Below, in pieces: positions 46,943 to 55,157 of a stretch of 64,000 nt of DNA. Within the stretch, counting starts at the first letter, position 1; each line of letters opens with the position of its first letter. The DNA lies in contig NZ_CP114882.2 in the NCBI RefSeq assembly GCF_027474525.2, forward strand, positions 2,480,001 through 2,544,000, read 5' to 3'. A program made the translations under genes and the position numbers. The notes below the pieces were generated by a model. The model saw only the letters and a list, made by a program, of their open reading frames with translations. It was not told where the DNA came from and did not search any database. The stretch is from Flavobacterium lacustre (GTDB lineage: Bacteria > Bacteroidota > Bacteroidia > Flavobacteriales > Flavobacteriaceae).

Positions 46943-47542
46943 TTAAATTTTTATCCCCAATCGTGATTTCAATTTCAAAAACAATAAAGCGATTCTATAA
47001 GCATCTTCGGAAGAAGAATTTCGGTCACTTTTAGGGATTTTGTAAATAGTACTCAATTCGTCAAGTGAAAATTCTTTGTCGGTGATGTCATGCAATTTTC
47101 GGTACATGATATCAATGTCTAAAGCTTCGTTTTTTAGGCGGCCACAATTGAGCCTTTCGAGAGCTGCATTAATCATTTCTACATCAAAATCAACATGATG
47201 TCCCACAAGAACCGCATTACCGATGTATTCAATAAATAATTTTATAGCCTCAGGTTCTACTAATTTTTTCATTTTGCTTTCCACAATAAATTCATTGGAA
47301 AGGCCATTGTCATGCAAGAATTTGTACTGTAATAAAACGGTTTCAAAATTATCCCCAATGACAATACTGTTATCAATCACGGCAAAAGATCCAATGGATA
47401 GAATGATATCTTTGTCAGGATTTAAACCAGATGTTTCGGTAGATAAAACAACAAAACGATTCGATTTTTTTTCGAATTTAGCAACATAATTTTTCCAGAA
47501 TTCCGGATATTCCTTATTTATATTTTTCAGCCAGTCTAACAT
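46943..47542 (-). CDS. DnaQ-like 3'-5' exonuclease-fold protein with degenerate active site
   Basis: 199 residues. The RNase H/DEDDh layout is clear (FVVLSTETSGLN, VLVGHHVDFDVEM, SSEDAYRIALLFLKL). Two catalytic positions are altered, though: motif I reads STE where DTE is expected (Ser34 for Asp), and the motif III His is replaced (Asn175). Glu36, Asp120 and Asp180 remain. It is 3 bases from the CBS/DUF294 gene. Such a pairing of an exonuclease-like protein with a DUF294 nucleotidyltransferase is recurrent in bacteria. It may be a regulator or weak nuclease. Confidence 0.82.
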   Translation of the reverse strand: MLDWLKNINKEYPEFWKNYVAKFEKKSNRFVVLSTETSGLNPDKDIILSIGSFAVIDNSIVIGDNFETVLLQYKFLHDNGLSNEFIVESKMKKLVEPEAIKLFIEYIGNAVLVGHHVDFDVEMINAALERLNCGRLKNEALDIDIMYRKLHDITDKEFSLDELSTIYKIPKSDRNSSSEDAYRIALLFLKLKSRLGIKI

Positions 47543-47545
47543 AAT

Positions 47546-49465
47546 TTATGAAAATTGGGTAAGTTGAAACTTATTTTTTATCAATTCTTCCAATTCTTTC
47601 ATGGGAGCTAATGCATTTTTCAATTTTTCTTTATCGATTTTTGTCATTTCTTCTAAATTGATAAACTGTCCGTTGTCGTCATTTTTCAATCCTTCTATAG
47701 TTCTAAATTTTGATAATATCAAAAAAGCTTCAGCGCAGTTAAGATAAATTTCGGCATTTTTTGGGTCGGTGATTGAGAGTTGCTTAAAACGTAAATAGGT
47801 ATTGTTGACACCTTTTATATTGTAATGTAAAGCAAATAAACGAGCACCGTCAATTAATGGCATTAAAGCACGGGTTTTAATATCAAATTTATTTTTGTTA
47901 GGTCCGTCTTCTTCTTCAACAATGAATTTTTTGAAAAAACTCAAAGGGGAATTTTTTCTTAAAGCATCATTGCCCAAAAAGTCAAAGAAAAGTGCATTGT
48001 TTTTTATGTTATTAAAAATAACATTTTCTATGGCTTCTTCAATTTTTGGTTCACCAAAAACAATTTCATAATCAAAGAAAATACTACTGATGTCATTACT
48101 ATTTTCACCTGGAGTATTTATCCAACTATTGTATTGTTTAGTCCAATCAGTCAGAGATTTACACCAAAGCATATTGCTTCCCATATGTCCGTTTGGACAC
48201 AATGGATATCCTACTTTTTCTAGTGTATCTGTTGTTCTTCGGGCTAATTTAAGGAAGTAATCTTTTACATCTCTGTATTTTTCGGGCGCTACATCTTCAA
48301 ATATCAAAATACTATCCTGATCGGTTAGTAATAATTGTTCTTTTCGACCTTGACTTCCAATGCTTAACCATGCAAAACGGGCAGGAGGAGAGCCTAAATC
48401 TAAAATTGATAATTCTACCGCTCTTTTGATGACAGCAAGATTAATGTCACTGGCAATGTTAGTAACATGAGTCAACGGAATGTTCTTGTGAATCGAATTT
48501 TGAACAAGATCGGCCATTTTATCCCGAATTTGTTTTAAATCTTTTGCCGCATGCGAGCGTTTAATTTCTTTGATTAAAACTCCGGGGTTACTGGCTTGCG
48601 CAATAATTAAATCGTGTTCTGTAATAATTCCTTTTACTGCTGAATTAGTTGTTCCGTCTAGTGTTACGCACAAATGGGTTACACTATGTTTTAACATAAG
48701 CAGTTGTGCTTCGGCAAGAGATACATTTTCGGCAACTGTTACTACTGGTGCAGACATAATTTTATCAATTGTATCAGTGATAGAAAATCGGCCTGTAGCG
48801 ATTTTGGTACACATATCACGGTCAGTTACGATACCGATAGGAAAGCTATTTTCGCAGATAATGACATTATTCTTGACTTCTTCAGTCATGAGTTGTGCAA
48901 TATCTTTGATGATGCTTTTTTTAGTTGCCGTTAGTGGAGAATTATTGTAGGATAAAGATTGAAAATATTGAATTTCGGATTGTTGATCAGAATAGAATAC
49001 ATTGTCAGAAATAAGTTTTCCTCTCAGGTTTTCTTTGTCTTTTGTATTGCGGGTATTTGTTGCAAAACTTTCTAATAAAAAGTTTAATACTAACGCATTA
49101 TTGGCAACAAAAGGTCTGAAAGTCGCAATTGGAATAGCATAAACAATACTTTCCTCACGCGCTTTAGCGGTCATCATGTAATTGTTTTTAGCAAAAAAAG
49201 GGCGTAACCCAAAAATATCACCTTCATGACATTTGTTCAATAAAGTTTCTTCGGCATCCGATATTACGGATAAATTGATAACGCCAGAAGCCACCACGTA
49301 AAAACTGTCATGCAAGACATCATTAATTTGGAATAAGGTTTTATGCTTTTCTAAATTAACCACACGGATACTTGTTGCAATTTCTGATAATTCCTGAAAA
49401 GTTAAATTATCAAATGGCGGATATACTTTTAAAAAGTCTGCAATATGTTCTGCAATTGTATTCAT
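47546..49465 (-). CDS. Cyclic-nucleotide-binding / CBS / DUF294 nucleotidyltransferase-like protein
   Basis: 639 residues. Residues ~10-135 are a cNMP-binding beta-roll (FYVVASGVINL, GDIFGLRPFF). Residues ~170-310 are two CBS motifs (VIICENSFPIGIVTDRDM; VTHLCVTLDG, then GIITEHDLI). Residues ~330-630 are a DUF294 nucleotidyltransferase region with SIGSQGRKEQLLLTDQDS, resembling the GlnD N-terminal catalytic motif. It probably senses nucleotides and modifies a partner; no target is known. It is the upstream gene of the exonuclease-like pair. Confidence 0.9.
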   Translation of the reverse strand: MNTIAEHIADFLKVYPPFDNLTFQELSEIATSIRVVNLEKHKTLFQINDVLHDSFYVVASGVINLSVISDAEETLLNKCHEGDIFGLRPFFAKNNYMMTAKAREESIVYAIPIATFRPFVANNALVLNFLLESFATNTRNTKDKENLRGKLISDNVFYSDQQSEIQYFQSLSYNNSPLTATKKSIIKDIAQLMTEEVKNNVIICENSFPIGIVTDRDMCTKIATGRFSITDTIDKIMSAPVVTVAENVSLAEAQLLMLKHSVTHLCVTLDGTTNSAVKGIITEHDLIIAQASNPGVLIKEIKRSHAAKDLKQIRDKMADLVQNSIHKNIPLTHVTNIASDINLAVIKRAVELSILDLGSPPARFAWLSIGSQGRKEQLLLTDQDSILIFEDVAPEKYRDVKDYFLKLARRTTDTLEKVGYPLCPNGHMGSNMLWCKSLTDWTKQYNSWINTPGENSNDISSIFFDYEIVFGEPKIEEAIENVIFNNIKNNALFFDFLGNDALRKNSPLSFFKKFIVEEEDGPNKNKFDIKTRALMPLIDGARLFALHYNIKGVNNTYLRFKQLSITDPKNAEIYLNCAEAFLILSKFRTIEGLKNDDNGQFINLEEMTKIDKEKLKNALAPMKELEELIKNKFQLTQFS

Positions 49466-49650
49466 ATGTTTGATAAGTAAAATAAAGGATTGCTTGTAAA
49501 ATTAATAAAATAATAAATTATAATGATGTCATTAATAGAGTAAAATTATTTATTTATTAAATCTTAATTTTTTCCCAAAATAACAGGTTTTTATAGTCAG
49601 TTTAGTTCAGTTATTTTAAATTTATGTCCTAAACTAAACTATTTTAAATC

Positions 49651-50157
49651 ATGGGATTACAAAAAAAAATACATCTGTGTATTATTGCGTTACTAATGGT
49701 AACTTTCGTGAATGCACAAGATAAGCCGGCAAGTCCTCCAGAAGTTGTCTCAGGTAAAATTAATGATGCTACAATAAGCATTAATTATGGCAGTCCGTCA
49801 GTTAAAGGCCGAAAAATATGGGGCGAATTAGTTCCGTTTAATAAAGTTTGGCGTGCAGGAGCTAATGAAGCAACAACTTTTGAGACCAACAAAGAAATTA
49901 TGATTGAAGGTTCTAAATTGCCAGCTGGGAAATATTCTTTTTTTATAATTCCAAATGAAACTGAAAGTATCATTATTTTTAACAATGAAGCTAAACAATG
50001 GGGCGCTTACAAGTATAAAGATAAAAACGACCAGCTTAGAGTTACTGTAAAACAACAAATCACAAGTTCGCCTGTTGAAAAATTAACCTATACAATTACA
50101 GAAAATGGTATTGTTATAAGTTGGGATAATTGGAATATTCCAATTGCTATTAAATAA
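49651..50157 (+). CDS. DUF2911-family exported protein
   Basis: 168 residues. The signal peptide (HLCIIALLMVTFVNAQ) is followed by the DUF2911 pattern INYGSPSVKGRKIWGELVPFNKVWRAGANEATTFET, then LPAGKYSFFIIP and WDNWNIPIAI. The family is common in Bacteroidetes and its function is unknown. Last host gene before the provirus; its terminator is intact, so the insertion did not break the gene. AGTTTAG/CTAAACT flanks its promoter region. Confidence 0.9.
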   Translation: MGLQKKIHLCIIALLMVTFVNAQDKPASPPEVVSGKINDATISINYGSPSVKGRKIWGELVPFNKVWRAGANEATTFETNKEIMIEGSKLPAGKYSFFIIPNETESIIIFNNEAKQWGAYKYKDKNDQLRVTVKQQITSSPVEKLTYTITENGIVISWDNWNIPIAIK

Positions 50158-50178
50158 AATACAATTCGTTTTACAATT

Positions 50179-50211
50179 AAAGCATTACCAAAAAGAGGTA
50201 ATGCTTTTTTA
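50179..50211 (+). terminator. Terminator of the DUF2911 gene
   Basis: AAAGCATTACC/GGTAATGCTTT stem followed by a T run, 60 bases left of the provirus boundary repeat. Confidence 0.85.
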
Positions 50212-50269
50212 TTTAAATAAGGTATAGTATTGGTTTTATGCATTGGCTTAAAAATTCTATTTTACATAA

Positions 50270-50288
50270 TATAAATTATAGTGCAAAT
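50270..50288 (+). repeat. Left boundary repeat (candidate attL, dif-like)
   Basis: TATAAATTATAGTGCAAAT, 18 of 19 bases identical to 57394-57412. With the preceding ACATAA it shows the partial dyad ATAAT-ATAA-ATTAT, comparable to the two inner arms of Xer recombination sites. Confidence 0.6.
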
Positions 50289-50319
50289 TTGTGACGTAAT
50301 AATTAACAAATTTTATACT

Positions 50320-50640
50320 ATGTCATTAAAACGAACATCACTCGAAAACTACACTTTGTTACTGGTTCAACTTGAAAAAATGCGTCATACCAAATTTACT
50401 CCTAAAAAGTTTCTTAAAAAAATTACTCCCTTTTGTAAAACTGAACATTTAAAATATAAAATTCTTCATATAAGAATTAGAGGTTCAAAATTAGGTATTT
50501 CTATTCACATAGAAAAAGAATGTTTTGTAGTTCGTCAAAATCAGTCATTACACGAATTTATCTTTTATTGTGACACTGCAAATTCATCTATAAAAACTCT
50601 GCTTTTTAAATTGTTAAAACATAAACTTTTAATTTATTAA
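50320..50640 (+). CDS. Provirus protein of unknown function
   Basis: 106 residues from the ATG at 50320 (MSLKRTSLENYTLLL). A GTG at 50281 falls in the boundary repeat and is unlikely to be the start. The protein is strongly basic (Lys/His-rich: KFTPKKFLKKITPF, then CKTEHLKYK) with a beta-rich C-terminal half. It has no membrane span. First gene in the element; the next begins 2 bases after its stop. A nucleic-acid-binding role would fit the charge but is not shown. Confidence 0.7.
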   Translation: MSLKRTSLENYTLLLVQLEKMRHTKFTPKKFLKKITPFCKTEHLKYKILHIRIRGSKLGISIHIEKECFVVRQNQSLHEFIFYCDTANSSIKTLLFKLLKHKLLIY

Positions 50641-50642
50641 TT

Positions 50643-50963
50643 ATGGCTACAATTAACGAATTACAATTAAAAAGAGAAAATCTACTTATACAAATAGCGT
50701 CTGTAACTTACGATTTAAGAGAATACACTAAATACCCGTGTGAAACTATTGATTTGGAAAACATCAAAAATCAATATTCTTTTATTCTTCGTGAAATTAA
50801 ACAAATTGACGAAAAGATAAAATTTATACTTAAATCTCAATTGTTAACGCTTGAAACTGATTTAACAATAATCGAAAAGGAAATTATAACAAGTGAAAAG
50901 GTAAATATTTTTGCTTCTTCTCAAAAAACTGCTTTTTCATTATTCGATGAGCCTTTTATTTAA
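50643..50963 (+). CDS. Provirus coiled-coil-like small protein
   Basis: 106 residues, mainly helical with heptad-like hydrophobic spacing (ATINELQLKRENLLIQIASVT split by polar runs; REIKQIDEKIKFILKSQ). No motif recognised. It is translationally close to the preceding gene (2-base gap) and lies just ahead of the origin-like hairpins and rep. Confidence 0.7.
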   Translation: MATINELQLKRENLLIQIASVTYDLREYTKYPCETIDLENIKNQYSFILREIKQIDEKIKFILKSQLLTLETDLTIIEKEIITSEKVNIFASSQKTAFSLFDEPFI

Positions 50964-50970
50964 TTATTTA

Positions 50971-51033
50971 TTCGTTTGCGCTGATCTGTTTTTGTGAAGT
51001 GAAACGGAACAAAAAAAGATAAAAGCAAACGAA
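50971..51033. repeat. Inverted repeat upstream of rep
   Basis: TTCGTTTGC (50971-50979) and GCAAACGAA (51025-51033), a perfect 9-base pair 45 bases apart. Position beside the second hairpin suggests a Rep-binding or origin element. Confidence 0.5.
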
Positions 51034-51060
51034 CATTTATACATCAATTTTTTTACATCG

Positions 51061-51082
51061 TTCCCGTTGGGTATAACGGGAA
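51061..51082. other. Candidate rolling-circle replication origin hairpin
   Basis: TTCCCGTT-GGGTAT-AACGGGAA: perfect 8-base stem, 6-base loop, 27 bases before the rep start. It has no T run, so it is not a terminator. Rolling-circle Rep proteins commonly nick in such a loop near their own gene. Confidence 0.5.
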
Positions 51083-51109
51083 CTAACTCACTCAAACCAC
51101 AAAAAATAA

Positions 51110-52303
51110 ATGATTTCATATAAAGAACGCCACCAACTTAATAAAAGGCGAAAATCAAATAATTTAGAAACTCAGTTAGTAAATATTGACTATTTAATTA
51201 TAAATCTCGATGGTACTCCTTTTAGAGAATTTCCCGAAAATTCAAATTTCACACTCAAACCATATGATTACGGTACAAAAATTTTTGAAAATAGAGCCGA
51301 TTTGTATTACAACGAAATAAAAGTCGGTTTACTTACTTCCGCTCCCCGTTCTGCAATTATTGATAAAAATTTAGCCCAATTACAAATCGAAAACAATCTT
51401 TTCTACACTTTACAAAATAATGAATTAAAAAATATAATCTGGGATTTCTGTAATGAAACTAAATATAGCTTTAAATCTGTTAACCGTTTGGATATCTGCA
51501 TCGATAAAAATGATGTTAATCATACTTATAGGGATTTATACCGTAACATTATCAATTCTGTATATCTTATTAGCGGTCGCCCTAAAAATATTCAATCCTA
51601 TTATGAAACATATAAAGGCAAAAGTATTTTAAATGGTTTTCAAATTGGCAAACGTACCTCTGACAAAATAATCCGTTGTTATAATAAAACACTCTCTCTT
51701 CAGCTGACAGAAAAACCATATATCAATGAATACTATAAAAATAACAGCCTAAAAAATGATAATGTATGGCGTTTTGAATATCAATTAAACAGCGCTTTTT
51801 TTCGTGGTTTAAATGAAATATACAAGGATGACGAAACAAAAAGCAAGTCGATGACTTGGGGTATATTTGATAAGGCTATGTTAATAGAGTTATTAAAAAT
51901 AGCTACTAAAGGTTTTTTTGAACTTCGGGAAAATACGGGAAAATCACAAATTAATAAAGAAAATGAAATTCCCCTTTTTGATTTTGATTTATTACAAAAT
52001 CAAGTTTCTAACTCTGTTCCAATAGTTAAAAGATTTAAGAAAATAATACTTTCCAGTACCACAATAAAAAAGCGTTTGGCGAAATCATTATTCCGAGAAT
52101 ATTACTCTAATAATCAGGATATAAGCTACATATTTGCTTTAAATTTATTATTAGAGGATAAAGATATTACTACCGATTTACCCCTTTTGTCTTGGTTTAA
52201 AGGAAAATATTATTTCTATCTGCATGAGTTTAGAAATAAAGAAAAAATTATAAATGATTTCGATTCAAAACTATTTAATGAACATCAACTTTTATTTTTA
52301 TAA
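51110..52303 (+). CDS. Replication initiation protein, rolling-circle type (Rep_trans-like)
   Basis: 397 residues. Residues 126-132 (RLDICID) give the metal-side Asp pair. GFQIGKRTSDKIIRCYNK (176-193) followed by WRFEYQLN (220-227) is the G-x-R-x-S...R-x-YNK...W-R-x-E pattern of the phage/plasmid Rep_trans family. Tyr191 is a candidate nicking residue. Such proteins cut one strand at the origin and stay covalently attached while the host polymerase displaces the strand. An origin-like hairpin sits at 51061-51082. The family call is good; the exact catalytic Tyr is inferred. Confidence 0.82.
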   Translation: MISYKERHQLNKRRKSNNLETQLVNIDYLIINLDGTPFREFPENSNFTLKPYDYGTKIFENRADLYYNEIKVGLLTSAPRSAIIDKNLAQLQIENNLFYTLQNNELKNIIWDFCNETKYSFKSVNRLDICIDKNDVNHTYRDLYRNIINSVYLISGRPKNIQSYYETYKGKSILNGFQIGKRTSDKIIRCYNKTLSLQLTEKPYINEYYKNNSLKNDNVWRFEYQLNSAFFRGLNEIYKDDETKSKSMTWGIFDKAMLIELLKIATKGFFELRENTGKSQINKENEIPLFDFDLLQNQVSNSVPIVKRFKKIILSSTTIKKRLAKSLFREYYSNNQDISYIFALNLLLEDKDITTDLPLLSWFKGKYYFYLHEFRNKEKIINDFDSKLFNEHQLLFL

Positions 52304-52306
52304 GCT

Positions 52307-52474
52307 ATGAAAACAGACAATACAAGCCAAAAAGTTACTAAAACACAATTAATGCACATTCTTGAAGTAAGTTATCCCACTGCCTTAAAAGAGTATCAAA
52401 CTATAATAGATTCTTTGCAAATTAAGAGGGATTATTTAACTATTTCGGACTTGGTTTTGTATGGTATTTTATAA
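52307..52474 (+). CDS. Small helix-turn-helix-like protein of the provirus
   Basis: 55 residues beginning MKTDNTSQKV, 3 bases after the rep stop. The stretch TKTQLMHILEVSYPTALKEYQ reads like a small helix-turn-helix (helix, VSYPTA turn, recognition helix). That would suit a regulator of the downstream capsid operon or an excision factor. The stop codon touches the A-tract array. No homologue checked. Confidence 0.6.
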   Translation: MKTDNTSQKVTKTQLMHILEVSYPTALKEYQTIIDSLQIKRDYLTISDLVLYGIL

Positions 52475-52516
52475 AAAAATATAAAAAAATATAAAAAACT
52501 ATAAAAAAATATAAAC
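52471..52516 (+). repeat. Phased A-tract array, 10-bp period
   Basis: Four and a half units of ATAAAAAAAT in exact 10-base register (one unit ends ACT). A-tracts in helical phase bend DNA. It lies between the early genes (rep, HTH-like) and the first structural gene at 52589, so it may be a promoter up-element or an architectural part of the origin. Confidence 0.65.
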
Positions 52517-52588
52517 CCCCTTTTTCAATCCTTAATAATATTTGTGTCTATAAAACAAAAATAGTATTAACAAAAAAATGAAAAAAAA

Positions 52589-53314
52589 ATGAAAATTGGA
52601 AGTGCAACTTTGGTAACTAAATCAGCAGAATTTACAGTTACAAAAAGCATTGGGGGTTTAATTCTTGCGGTCGATGGTTTCGATTTGTCAACGTTAACAA
52701 CCGAAAAAATCAGCATTTATATTGAGCGTGCGAACGGTTCAAACGTAATTTTAGCGAATAAGGTTCTTTTGAAAGATTTTATTTTAGCGTCAACTTATGG
52801 AACCTCAGGAACTCAAAGCGATGCGACTTACGAATGTATTGCAGTTTGTGAATTGGCACATTTAGGCGGTATTGCTTTGGAAGAAAAGGAAAGTATTAAA
52901 ATACAGTTAGACGATTTAATCTCTACAGCTGGTAAGGTTTATGATATTTTCGGAATTGAAGAGCCTATCGCTTCAAGTGATTTGTATTTCTTTGAACAAA
53001 AAACAGTAGCCTCTGAGCAGTTCAGTAAAATCTTAGACGTGAAAGGTTTTGATTTAGCTATTATGACTACTCACGCTTCTGTACAAGATCTTTCTTACCG
53101 TTACAGTAACGGTGTTGTTGTTAAGTATTTGCCTTTTGAGTTACAGTCTTTATCTCGTGATATTGACCCAATTCAAGCTTTAAACGGAACAGCTATTTTA
53201 CAAGGTCTTACTGATAGAGTTTCTCTACCATTGGAAGAGGTTGACACTATTGAGATTAATAAATCTCAGGGTACTGTTATCAACTTCGTTGTAAGAAGTA
53301 TTAAAAACGTCTAA
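52589..53314 (+). CDS. Candidate major capsid protein with internal duplication
   Basis: 241 residues, almost all beta-strand by pattern, without signal or membrane span. The two halves echo each other: GFDL at 30-33 and 153-156, each followed by (L/M)TT, a Tyr and an NG turn. LEE at 97-99 and 215-217 is followed by SIKI and TIEI. This is what two tandem beta-barrels would look like. Known: double-barrel capsid proteins of the PM2/FLiP kind are about this size or larger. It is the first gene after the A-tract array and precedes the membrane-protein genes. Assignment to capsid is inference from size, fold pattern and position. Confidence 0.6.
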   Translation: MKIGSATLVTKSAEFTVTKSIGGLILAVDGFDLSTLTTEKISIYIERANGSNVILANKVLLKDFILASTYGTSGTQSDATYECIAVCELAHLGGIALEEKESIKIQLDDLISTAGKVYDIFGIEEPIASSDLYFFEQKTVASEQFSKILDVKGFDLAIMTTHASVQDLSYRYSNGVVVKYLPFELQSLSRDIDPIQALNGTAILQGLTDRVSLPLEEVDTIEINKSQGTVINFVVRSIKNV

Positions 53315-53316
53315 AA

Positions 53317-53754
53317 ATGGGGTTTTTCAAATCACTTGGTACTAAATTAAAGAGAGCGATTAGTATTAAGAATTTAACAAATGTCGCTACTGGTAATTTT
53401 TCGGCTGTAGGTCAGGACTTAATTAGAGTCGCTACGACTGAAAAGACAAAAGACGCAAACGGTAAGGTAGTTATTGTACCTAATGGTTTTTCAAAAACTC
53501 CCGTTGTTCTTCCTGAGCCTGTAAAAGAATTTTTAGACGTTCAGGGTAAAGATTTTTACAAAAAAACTACCGATGCAATAGCTAAAACTGATTCTGCACA
53601 AAGTGCTACTGATTTTGTAACTACAATAGCTTTGAAAGCATTTTGGAACAAAAACAAAAATTACATTATCGGTTTAATTACTGCTATTGTATTGTTTGTA
53701 GTTGTTAAAATGTCTTTTTTCGGAAAACGTCGAAAAGGTGGAAAACGAACCTAA
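53317..53754 (+). CDS. Provirus membrane protein with C-terminal span and basic tail
   Basis: 145 residues. The N-terminal part is amphipathic and basic (FFKSLGTKLKRAISIKNL). One strong membrane span lies at ~116-133 (YIIGLITAIVLFVVV), followed by the basic tail FFGKRRKGGKRT, which should face the cytoplasm or the packaged DNA. It starts 2 bases after the candidate capsid gene. A virion membrane protein under the capsid shell is a reasonable reading. Confidence 0.65.
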   Translation: MGFFKSLGTKLKRAISIKNLTNVATGNFSAVGQDLIRVATTEKTKDANGKVVIVPNGFSKTPVVLPEPVKEFLDVQGKDFYKKTTDAIAKTDSAQSATDFVTTIALKAFWNKNKNYIIGLITAIVLFVVVKMSFFGKRRKGGKRT

Positions 53755-53764
53755 AAAAAGAAAC

Positions 53765-53815
53765 TACAATCGTATTTATTTTATAGTTTTTATTATAGAT
53801 ACGGTTGTAATTTTT
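53765..53815 (+). terminator. Hairpin inside the provirus late region
   Basis: TACAATCGTAT/ATACGGTTGTA (one G-T pair) with a long loop, then TTTTT. It could be a leaky terminator between capsid and later genes, or a single-strand origin. Confidence 0.5.
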
Positions 53816-53865
53816 ATCAAAAAACTAACTGAAATTTTGTTAAACATTAAAAATTTATTCCACTA

Positions 53866-54285
53866 ATGGCAAATAAATATCCAAATAATTATAATTCACA
53901 AAACAAGAGTTATAATTCACAAAATAAGAATTATAACAATTCTCAAAAGCCTTATGTTAAACATTCTGGTTGTAAAACTACAACTTATGAACCAACAAAA
54001 GGAAACAACAAAGGAAACAAACAGTATTTAACTACTGGATGGCGTTTACATGAACGTGATTTGATAAGTATTAAAGCAGTTACTACTGAAAAATCAAAAC
54101 TTTCTGAAAAGGGATGGTTTGGTTCTATTGCTGTAACATTTACTAATACTAAAACTGGCGAAGTAAATTTTCACTGGGGAACTATGGAAAAGAAAAGCGG
54201 TAAAGTTGTAGTAGACAAATTAGCCTTTGTAATGAACCCAAAAGCCAAAAATGGCGGTTATGCGGGTACTTATATTCAAAGCTAA
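53866..54285 (+). CDS. Provirus protein with Asn/Gln-rich repeat N-terminus
   Basis: 139 residues. The first ~30 are short repeats of the type NYNSQNKSYNSQNK, low-complexity and disordered. From ~55 a compact beta-rich domain follows (TGWRLHERDLISIKAVTTE; GWFGSIAVTFTNTKTGEVNFHWG; VVVDKLAFVMNPKAKNGGYAGTY). It has many basic and aromatic residues, which could suit ssDNA binding, but I do not recognise a family. Confidence 0.6.
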   Translation: MANKYPNNYNSQNKSYNSQNKNYNNSQKPYVKHSGCKTTTYEPTKGNNKGNKQYLTTGWRLHERDLISIKAVTTEKSKLSEKGWFGSIAVTFTNTKTGEVNFHWGTMEKKSGKVVVDKLAFVMNPKAKNGGYAGTYIQS

Positions 54286-54287
54286 TA

Positions 54288-54413
54288 ATGTTTAAGGTAT
54301 TATTAAAAATCTTACCTCTTATTATACATGAGGGGTTTGATTTACTTTTCGAAATTCGAGAAGAACGAAGAAACAAAAAAGAACAGAAACTTAAAACCAA
54401 ATCAAATGAATAA
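54288..54413 (+). CDS. Small provirus protein, 41 residues
   Basis: Starts 2 bases after the previous stop. A hydrophobic N-terminus (MFKVLLKILPLIIHEGFDLLF) is followed by a highly charged tail (EIREERRNKKEQKLK). This suits a small membrane-associated peptide. It overlaps the next start by 8 bases, a good sign of real, coupled translation. Confidence 0.6.
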   Translation: MFKVLLKILPLIIHEGFDLLFEIREERRNKKEQKLKTKSNE

Positions 54414-54567
54414 GTTAAAAGGTGTTATTGCTATAGTTGGTATTATTGTCAAATATGGTGCTGTTGTTACTGCAATTATCAAAGGTATTCAAGTGGTTAG
54501 CGAAGAACTTGAAAAGATAGATTTCAACGAAGAAAAACAAACAATAAAAGATTTAAAAAATGAGTAG
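54406..54567 (+). CDS. Small provirus membrane protein, 53 residues
   Basis: MNKLKGVIAIVGIIVKYG then AVVTAIIKGIQVV forms one long hydrophobic stretch, with an acidic C-terminal tail (SEELEKIDFNEEKQ). The start at 54406 is preferred over an earlier TTG-type start because it overlaps the 41-residue gene by 8 bases. It overlaps the next gene by 8 bases too. Holin-like or virion membrane component; undecided. Confidence 0.6.
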   Translation: MNKLKGVIAIVGIIVKYGAVVTAIIKGIQVVSEELEKIDFNEEKQTIKDLKNE

Positions 54568-55111
54568 TTTTTTAGGTAAAAGCAATCTTTCAAGAGGGTT
54601 AAGAAATAATAATCCTGGAAACTTGGTTTACACTTCATCTGCTTGGGTTGGTAAAATTCCTTATTTAACTAATACCGACCAAAACAAACATTTTGAACAG
54701 TTTACTGAGGTTAAATTTGGTATTCGTGCTATGTTAATTGATATTTTAGGCGATATCGGAAAAGGTAAAGACACAATTAAAAAATTGATTTCTGAATATG
54801 CACCACCAAACGAAAATAATACTGCTTTATACGTTCAAAAAGTTGCTAAGGCTGTTGGTTTATTACCCGACCAAAAAATTTATCAAGTTGACGTCTTATT
54901 CATGATGCAAATTGCCCGTGCGATTATTAATCATGAAAACGGTAAGGATGGTTTATTAATAACTGATTCCGATATATTAGATGCTATTGATATACTTGAA
55001 AGGGATAATATTAACGGTATTAAAATAGATTCGAAAAAAACTTTTCGATTTAATGTTATTATCGTTCCTGTACTGCTTTTTTTGTATACTGTTTTTACCG
55101 TTACAGTCTAA
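54560..55111 (+). CDS. Membrane-anchored lysozyme/transglycosylase-like virion protein
   Basis: 183 residues. SRGLRNNNPGNLVY (11-24) with FGIRAMLIDI (53-62) is the NNPGN/GxRA signature of phage muramidase-like proteins that cut peptidoglycan at entry or exit. The last ~20 residues (VIIVPVLLFLYTVFTVTV) are a C-terminal membrane anchor, unusual for a free endolysin but expected for an enzyme in a virion's internal membrane. The start overlaps the upstream gene by 8 bases. Confidence 0.72.
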   Translation: MSSFLGKSNLSRGLRNNNPGNLVYTSSAWVGKIPYLTNTDQNKHFEQFTEVKFGIRAMLIDILGDIGKGKDTIKKLISEYAPPNENNTALYVQKVAKAVGLLPDQKIYQVDVLFMMQIARAIINHENGKDGLLITDSDILDAIDILERDNINGIKIDSKKTFRFNVIIVPVLLFLYTVFTVTV

Positions 55112-55157
55112 ACAAACGAGACAAAAGATAAATTAATTAATTCAAAAAAAAATAAAA

